Assembly (NCBI GenBank): GCA_000697665.1
Contig: KL197713.1
Span: 1,680,181-1,744,180 of the forward strand
Direction: 5' to 3'
Origin: Jaapia argillacea MUCL 33604
Lineage: Eukaryota > Basidiomycota > Agaricomycetes > Jaapiales > Jaapiaceae
Length of the DNA stretch: 64,000 nt
The position numbers and the translations under genes are program-made. Below are positions 57,389 through 64,000 of the stretch, piece by piece. Below the pieces are notes generated by a model. It was not told the DNA's origin. It did no database searches and saw nothing but the letters and a program-made list of their open reading frames with translations. The stretch's first letter is position 1. The number at the start of each line of letters is the position of its first letter.

Positions 57389-60300
57389 CTACCTAATACG
57401 AACCGGCACACGATGTTTCTTTTTTATGCCGACCTCGAGTGGTATATCAACCACAACCAATTGATCATCCTCGTCGACGGTAACAATCGCAACTCCGTTT
57501 GGCGAGGTCATTGCGGTGAAAGGATTCCTGGCGCCAGTGCTGATTTCCTCAGGGAAGCAAACGGCGAAGTCATCGGACTCCTCGAGTTGGAGCGGGTATT
57601 CCACAACTTTTCCTGGGGATTCAACACTTTCGCCCCTTTGCTCACTGTGAGTGATGCACTGTTGGTTTTGACGTCGGGAAGACGCAAGATGAGACACAAG
57701 AACGGATCCTTCGGAACAGACCGAAACAATCTTTGAATCTCGGGGTGAGAATGCCACAGCCACAGCCTGATGGCGTAACGTTACTAGCGGAGCAAGGAGA
57801 GGTGCACCTGTCTGGGCGTCCCAGATCTGTATGCTTGCATCCTCCGAGACTGAAGCGATCTTTGATGTGTCGCGAGAAAACGCAATGGCAACGGCGCAGT
57901 GGCGACGGCTGTGCTCCACCCCATGTAGTGCGATATCTAGGCTCGCAATTCCCGAGGAAGCATCCCACACCCTTATCATCATATCCTTCGCCGCGGATGC
58001 AATTCTGGTCCCATCGGAGCAGAATGCCAGAGCACTTATTGCTCCGTTGTGGCCCCGTATTGGTTCAAGAATCGACATTCCAGACGAGACGTCCCAGACT
58101 TGGATAGTTCCATCGAGCCGTCCAGAAGCAATTTTGGACCCATCGGATGAAAGGGCTACAGCTTGAGGTTGTTTTCCACCTCTTGGAGATGAAATGGATG
58201 CACCTGTCGAGACATCCCAAATTTGGGTGCCTTCCCAATTTCCCAATGCTACCTTCGACTTGTCAGTGGACATGGCCAGACAAGTTGAGAAGCGTGCTGG
58301 GATACTGGGTGATCTGACCAACAATACATCCCAAACAATTACACTCCCATCAGAACATCCAGTGATAACCTGGGAGCTGTCTGGAGAGAATATGGCCGAC
58401 GAAACGGGGGAAAGGCAGAGAATGCGTGCAAGTGGTGTGCTAGTCGCTGTTTCCCACACAAAGATTGTGTTACCTCGCGCTGAGACAATCTTCGAGCCAT
58501 CGTGTGAGAACTGAACCGAGTGGTTCACAGGGTAACTCTCGTTGAATGGATGTGGTCTTGGTGATCCTGACAGGATCTGGGAGCCGTCGGGGGAGAACAT
58601 TACAGATCCAAACCGACAATATTCACCGGGGAGAGTGCCTGAAGTGGGCGGTAGTAGCGAACTACCACTGAAGGGATCCCACAGCCCGATTCCGAAACCA
58701 GAACGCCCGGACGAAAAATTGGAGCGGGGTGTGTCGGAAGGTGAAGGATTCATCAATGCCGGCCTTATTCGAATGACCTTGGTGCCAGATGTTGCATCCC
58801 ATATTCGGATAGTTTGGTCGGTGGATCCAGAGACGACCTGGCTGCCATCAGGTGAGAATGCCACTGAGTTGACCGATGAGCGGTGGCCTCGGAGGACGAG
58901 TAAGATGCCTGTCGAGACAGTCCATACTCGTACAGTAGTGTCCAAGGACCCCGACACAAGCTTATTACTGTCCGGACTGAACGCCACGGACATTACTTCA
59001 AGACTGTGACCGCTGAAAGTGGAGAGACTTGTTCCTGATTCAGCATCCCACAGCCGCAGAGTTCGGTCGTCGGATCCTGATGCGACCTTGGAACCATTTC
59101 TAGCGAATGTCACAGAATTTACAGACCCGCCATGACCACGAAGCTCGAGGAGTGGTGCGCCCGTTTTCGAATCCCAAAGCCAAATTCTGGTATCCGAGCC
59201 TGCTGAGGCAAATTTCGAGCCGTCACTGCAGATGCTGACATGGTTGACCACGGCAGTATAGGCAGTAGGGCCATGCATGCGATAGCAGCGTAAACTACCA
59301 TCGGGGATGGCTGTTACCCTTGGTGTGTTGGGTACTGAATACCTCTTGCGGATTGAGTTCTCGGTAGGAGCGAAAACCAGATGAGTGTTGAAGAGAGACG
59401 AAACCCGATGGGAGGGGCCGTAGGACCCATAAATGAAACTGGGACGGGTGGTGAGTTGGAATGCGAATTGGAAGGCATCGTATCGCATGTTCCGATCAGC
59501 CTCCGTGCATGTACTCATCTGTCACAAGGTTAACTCCGGAAGCGAGATACTTATAAAGCGCTTACGCTGTTTGATTGAATGAGCTCCTGCAATGAGAAAT
59601 ACACATCGCCACGCCTGCCCATAGTGGTCTCAAACATCAACCACCGGAAAAAATCGGCCCCCAAGAATGCTCGAATCTTCTGATCCCCTTCCGGAAGGAT
59701 GTGGTTCAACACACCCAGGTTCTTTCTCCATTGACCCTCTGCGTAAACAACAAATGAAGGAATGGCCGTATGATTCTCGAATATGGGCTTGCCAGCAGTC
59801 TGAGGGAAGCCACAGCTGTCAATGAATCTCATGAAGAGATCGGGACAACGCTTCAGCACAAGGATCTTGAGCTGGTGGTGTGCACTTGGACTGAAGAACC
59901 AACCAATGCCGCATCTCTGCTCATCTCCCAAGAAGTCGTAGAATGACTTATGGAGAAAGCGAATAGGCCTAGAGTCTCCATAACTTGTGACACTGGCTAG
60001 TCTGTCGAGAAGGGTGCGGCACTTGGGATTATTCGGGTCGAAGACAATCTGGTCGACATCGGCGCAGGTGAGTGAGATGTCGGTGGGGGCAGTTACGAGG
60101 AGCCCAAGGAGCAAGCACAAGTCAGACTTGATGTCATCGTTACGCCCCGTGATAGGAACTGCCAATTGTAACACCGTTCGGTACATGAAGTCAAGTGATG
60201 CCTCTGCATCGGATGCGGCTGCAACGGATTGTTCCAATACAACCATGAGTCGGTCCGAAGGAGATTCCTTGATAAACTCATAGACGGTCGATGCCCAAAT

Positions 60301-62503
60301 GAAGAGACCTTGCGCTCGAGTCTCAAGTTCGTGTATCGCATCATGCCTCTCGAGAAGCTCTTGGAAGCGTGGATCCCCGATCTGACGGAACTTGTTCTCG
60401 AAGTAGAATCGGATATTGGGATCAAAAGATTCCGCGGTTAAATTGTGGACGATGGTCGAAGAGGTATGCTCGGGGCTCAGCACACCCTCGATATCTGGTT
60501 CTGGTCGGCTGGTGACTATAAGCCGAATGAATGGAAGATTGTCCCCGAAACCTCGCGCCAACACAGCGAGGAGCTCTCCACGTCGCCCTGGCGTACCACA
60601 TTCGTCCAAGCCATCCAAGAGGACAACGATGGGGCCCTCGTCTAACAGGTCATCGGCGATGATGGATAGGGGCCCAGTAACGAGCCTGGTGAATTGTTCT
60701 TGCAGAGAACGGTCAACGATATCCGGAACCTTCTTGATGACATCTGCGATCAGTATGCCAAGGCGGTCATCGAACGAAGCAAGCTTGTATGCCAGAGTCG
60801 GAATAACTCTGAAGGGGTCGTTCATCTCAGCGCGATCAAAACGAATGAAGGCCCCAAGACGGCCATGTTCGCCCATGGCACGGCAGTGCTCTGCGATTGT
60901 GCTCGCCAGAGCACTTTTCCCGGTCCCCGCCAAACCCCTTAGCCAGAATATCTCGTTGCTCTGCTTCGCGATCCAGGATATGACCGCAACAATCTCCCGT
61001 GTACGTGTCCCAGGAAGGCAGGGGTCTCGACGGGTGATGGCTCGATGCGGATTCAAGCGAGAAAGGATGAGGTCCATCTCTGTAACACAGAAAGATGACA
61101 AACAATCTCGAGATCGAAATGATCTTTACTTACCTATGAACTTGACTGATGAGTACGTACTAAATGCGACGACAGCCGTCTTCCTGGTCAAAACGCCAGT
61201 AAAGCGTCTGCCGAGGTCATCGAACGATGTTTGAAATTGCTCGACCTTGTCCGACACATCAAGGGTTAAGAGTCTTTCTGCCAGGTGAAACGAATCAGAG
61301 TAGTTCTACTGTACCTAGAGAGCAAGCTCACCGACGTATTTCTTAGTGAGGTATTCTTTGATAAAAATTGCACACTCCATAGTTTGACCCAACATAGCGT
61401 CGAAGGTATCTTGAAATACAGAATGCTGCCACAAGACGTCATCCTGAGTTGCGGTCTTGTAGGTCTCCATCATCGAGATGTAAAGTGAACAGACACTCTC
61501 GTCCTTTGATTGCTGCGCTTTGAGAATCTGCTCACAATCTCGAATGAGTGGAACTGTCATCGGACATGATCGAGGCTAGTCTTGCATTGTAACCCGCGCT
61601 GAGTAAACTCCAGGCCGCGCTGGCGAAAGGATGAAACTAGTTGGGATGAGGGTGTAGTCGATACACGACGTTAGCTGATGGTAATTTACCTTCGCGATTT
61701 CATCAAAGAGTTGTTTCAACGGCTCGATGGTCTCGAGAATTGGGATAGCTTTGTTGAGCGTTTCTTGTACTACCCCAGCCAGTGGCTGTACGGTCGAGAC
61801 GGCGTTGAGGAGAGGAATAGTATGCTCTGTGGGTTGAGCAGTATCTTCAATCAGACCCTGTGCTGCGGAATGAAGGTCGGTACGATATCGGAGTAGGACA
61901 GTGCTTGTTAATTCGGTAGAGACTTGGGGAGAGTTGATCTTCATTTGTATGAGACATTCGCCTTGAGAACGTATTGTTAAGGCCACGAACGAGAAGCAAT
62001 ACATGGCAACGCACCTGAATTTCCCGCCAAGATTTCATGGAGAGGACCCTCAACCCTTCCCAGAAATTGCTTCCATAACCATGAGCGACCATGGTAGAGT
62101 GAGAAAGAAAACTTGACAGCGGAACTCTCCCTGTCGTTCCTGTAAGATACACTCAATATCGAACTTGACCGCTTTCACCAAGGTACGTACAAATGTAACA
62201 ATATCTCTTCATCCCACCAAGGCGAGTTGGTTTTGTCCTTGAAAATCTTCGTCCTGTGCACATCGCCACCCGCCTTGGCTTCAACGAAGGTCCGGGGAAG
62301 TTCCGGTATTCCTTGGATTTGGGTATCTGGTCATTGATCGCATCGAGTGAGAGTAACTCGAGATAAGAGCGCAGTAGCGCTTACGCGTGATGAGCAGAAA
62401 TTTTCTACAAAACAAGTCAAGACTAACCACAGACGGGTCAGAAAGCAGATTCGTACCGTTCATTGAGTCCACGGTCAGGACCCCTCACAGTGAGCCGTGT
62501 CAT
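57389..62503 (-). CDS. NLR-like C2-NACHT-WD40 protein, copy B
   Basis: Same architecture as copy A. The C2-like N-terminus lies near 62.3-61.9 kb (LGRVEVPLHEILAGN-type end). Helical linker: MTVPLIRDCEQILKAQQSKD. The NACHT exon is 61101-59551, with Walker A GLAGTGKSALAST, Walker B IVVLLDGLDECG and IVTSRPEPDIEG. The WD40 exon (59518-57389) begins MSTCTEADRNMRYDAFQFAF and has about 25 extra residues (RPSFIYGSYGPSHRVSSL) relative to A. Repeats are such as GHSLEVMSVAFSPDSNKLVS and LDTTVRVW. The NACHT-WD40 intron (GTAAGC...GTGACAG) is conserved in position and phase. Divergence from A is patchy: ATPase motifs are nearly identical, while the segment after the sensor differs strongly. Both copies look functional. 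The same start context (ATGACACGGCTCAC) is conserved. Confidence 0.9.
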
Positions 62504-63004
62504 GTTCGTAGCCGGAATCTTCGGGCACCGATGCGTGTTGGTAGTGGATGGAGCAGAACCAAAGCAGAAAAGACCCAAAGGATACAATCTTGGGCGCCAA
62601 TGGCGAGCATAGCGTCCACCATATCGATCTGATTAGGTTCTAAAGCCCGGCGAAACTGGAATGCCAGGCGTTAAGCATAGACTTAATGGAAAACCTTGCC
62701 GGTTCCAGGTTGATGTTGCTATATCACGATTGAGCGGTTTTGCTCATAACGCTGGTGTGTGTCGCGAGGTCATAGGGAGGAATTTTTTTGTTGAGCTCGA
62801 CAAAGTTAGTGAAGCAGCACGATCAACTTTAAACAAACGGTGCTCGCGCAATTGCGCAAGCGGCACACCCTTTAATTTGTTGACTTGGCACCTCTCGGCA
62901 GCCACCATGCAGTATATCACAAGCAGACCATCTGGTTTAGACAGAGTATCGATTGCGATGCTACTTCTATGTGCCAGTAATCCACAAGCTTAGAACGACA
63001 TCTC
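62504..63004. other. Upstream region of NACHT-WD40 copy B
   Basis: The first 300 nt still align with 51462-51800 upstream of copy A and hold the conserved promoter of the NACHT-WD40 gene. After about 62820 similarity is lost. No gene seen. Confidence 0.5.
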
Positions 63005-63490
63005 ATTGGTCACGGCAACACATCAGCAGATTTTGGCCTCCAGCCTGGTTCCCGTCACCGAACGATACGCTCAATTTGATTTGGAACGGCGTCTCGCATA
63101 CGAAATTTGATAGCGAGCGATGCTTTCGAAAGTACTCATCCTCGGAGATTCTCGCAACACATCGGTTACCTCTCCGCCTTAAGGCTCCTCGGTAAGTCCT
63201 CCCCTCCCCTCCCCTGTCCACGTTCACCCATCGCCGATTCTAAGTTCTGATGGGTACATCTTCTCCAGGGAAAGGCCAGACTGCTACGTTTCTCCACAGC
63301 CCCACCGTCTTCGATGGCGACGAGAAGGTTCAACCTTTCATCTCCTCGGGTCAAGTCAGGGTCGTGCAAGGTAAAGCCATGAAATCCGACGACGTCAGAC
63401 GCGCCTGGGACACAGGCAGTCAGGGCGATTTATAAGGAGTCGTCGTTGTATTCCTCGGGGAAGCGAACGACGAAATTGTCGGCTCTATTG
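63005..63490. repeat. Third, internally deleted copy of the duplicated unit (C)
   Basis: TTTTGGCCTCCAGCCTGG and CACCGAACGATACGCTC (63035-63070) match 44785-44815 and 55800-55830. The first two exons of the NAD(P)-binding gene follow. At about 63440-63450 the match jumps to TTCCTCGGGGAAGCGAACG (63453-63471), which aligns with 46551-46569, inside the 3' end of the WD40 exon. The rest of the gene and its stop region are missing, so a deletion of about 1.1 kb relative to unit A joins the two. Confidence 0.8.
63120..63435 (+). pseudogene. NAD(P)-binding protein fragment, copy C
   Basis: Two exons only. ATG at 63120 starts MLSKVLILGDSRN, and a 2-nt insertion relative to A and B within the GGSRHIG codons shifts the frame. 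The donor CTCG|GTAAGT and acceptor CTTCTCCAG are kept. Exon 2 (VFDGDEKVQPFISSGQVRVV, then KSDDVRRAWDT) ends in a stop shortly after, and the rest of the gene is deleted. Confidence 0.8.
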
Positions 63491-63813
63491 CATCAAATCA
63501 GTCCGAAACGGGTATTGGAAGGTTTCCAATTCTAAGTTTCTACCACGCGCCCAACCAATCCACACATCGAGGACAATGAAAGTCCAAAGGGTCCATCGTA
63601 TCGAGGTGGATTTGCGAAAAGTACTCGCGAACATCACCCGAGGCCTTTTTGAAGTGTCGTTCAGCTCTCTATCCGGCGAAGCACAGCTAGCAAGAGCGCA
63701 TATAGGTGAGGTGGTCGAGGGAAAAGGTAATAGGGGCTGGGATTGGGGGAGCGTGGAGGGGTGCCCTACCATAGGGGGATCAGTACATGAGCACAACTAG
63801 GGACGAGCATTAG

Positions 63814-63960
63814 TTACGGTGAAGAAAAGGCTGTGCATGTCGAAACCGGTCGAAGAGATGGTCTGATTCGTCCTTCCGAGTAGGTACGGTTGAATTGATG
63901 TACGACGCCGAGGATGTCCTCGTCGTCGAATTCGAAGATTCGGGTGTCTTGATATGCCAT
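63814..63960 (-). CDS. Short minus-strand open frame near window edge, unrecognised
   Basis: ATG at 63960 gives MAYQDTRIFEFDDEDILGVV followed by HQFNRTYSEGRIRPSLRPVS and a stop at 63814, 48 residues. Codon use is coding-like and the acidic-to-basic pattern looks natural. It may be a first exon whose true continuation runs past a donor, or a fragment. The stretch 63490-63813 contains minus-strand sequence of unclear status (STFRKSTSIRWTLWTFIVLD). Confidence 0.3.
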   Translation of the reverse strand: MAYQDTRIFEFDDEDILGVVHQFNRTYSEGRIRPSLRPVSTCTAFSSP

Positions 63961-64000
63961 GTTGGTAGTTCAGAGTTGAGATGTGCAAATCTGGGCACGC

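Larger units (their letters stand above)
53620..62820. repeat. Segmental duplication, unit B
   Basis: Second copy of the unit at 42970-51800, same orientation and gene order. It differs by many substitutions and by small indels. Examples are an insertion in the first transmembrane segment of the protease pseudogene near 53930, a roughly 200 nt expansion around 54140-54420, and about 75 nt more coding sequence at the start of the WD40 exon. The level of difference, obvious in both coding and spacer DNA, argues for an old duplication rather than an assembly artefact. Confidence 0.95.

Noticed and set aside
60416-61234. 272-codon plus-strand frame in NACHT copy B
   Set aside because: Antisense to the NACHT exon. 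The equivalent stretch in copy A is broken into several frames, so it is not conserved as coding.
42970-62820. Duplication as a transposon or virus-derived element
   Set aside because: No terminal inverted or long terminal repeats, transposase, reverse transcriptase, integrase or capsid sequence is visible. The content is host genes in a tandem arrangement.
42970-62820. Duplication as an assembly artefact
   Set aside because: The units differ by many substitutions, indels and independent lesions, which duplicated contigs would not show.

Overview
The window looks like nuclear DNA of a basidiomycete fungus, most likely an agaricomycete. Genes are dense, on both strands, and split by short GT-AG introns of about 50-75 nt. 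The gene set fits: a PriB-like Zn2Cys6 regulator, a yeast-Asi-like RING protein, Iml1, Naa20, an HSPA12-like HSP70 relative, and C2-NACHT-WD40 proteins of the NLR-like class expanded in mushroom-forming fungi. I see no rRNA, tRNA, CRISPR array, transposase, reverse transcriptase or virus-like element. Exon boundaries were read by eye from splice consensus and frame continuity, so they are approximate unless a phase match is stated.

Positions 1-42.6 kb are an ordinary, mostly single-copy region. In order: the start of a minus-strand gene (1-153); an Asi-type membrane RING E3 (230-2815); a FAHD1-type hydrolase (3021-4057, minus); a small single-pass membrane protein (4681-5163); an APH-kinase/formyltransferase-like fusion (5581-7358, minus); a Pro-rich orphan (7867-8661); 3.2 kb without a convincing gene; a Zn2Cys6 transcription factor (11839-15361); a probable GPI-anchored secreted protein (16030-16772); a Ynd1-like apyrase (17006-19545); a PWWP-like chromatin protein (20282-23783, minus); an orphan (24507-26489, minus); Naa20 (27560-28342); Iml1/DEPDC5 (28405-33642, minus); orphans at 34310-35359, 35519-36058 (minus, doubtful) and 36111-37381; 2.5 kb of apparently empty DNA; and a lectin-HSP70-like fusion (39847-42648).

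Positions 43-63.5 kb hold a tandem segmental duplication. A unit of about 9 kb occurs at about 42.97-51.8 kb (A) and 53.62-62.8 kb (B), offset by about 11.0 kb. A short internally deleted third piece (C) lies at about 63.0-63.5 kb. Each full unit carries, in the same order and orientation, a truncated vacuolar membrane protease (Pff1-like) pseudogene (+), an unidentified minus-strand gene remnant, a small NAD(P)-binding Rossmann protein gene (+), and a long C2-NACHT-WD40 gene (minus). The two NACHT-WD40 genes look intact and moderately diverged. The passenger genes have decayed, and the two NAD(P)-binding copies are broken by different lesions. This duplicated NLR-like locus is the most interesting part of the window.

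Functionally, Iml1 (TORC1 amino-acid signalling), Naa20 (NatB), the Asi-like E3, the apyrase and the FAHD1 relative are housekeeping. The NACHT-WD40 pair and the lectin-HSP70 fusion are the candidates for non-self recognition or stress response.
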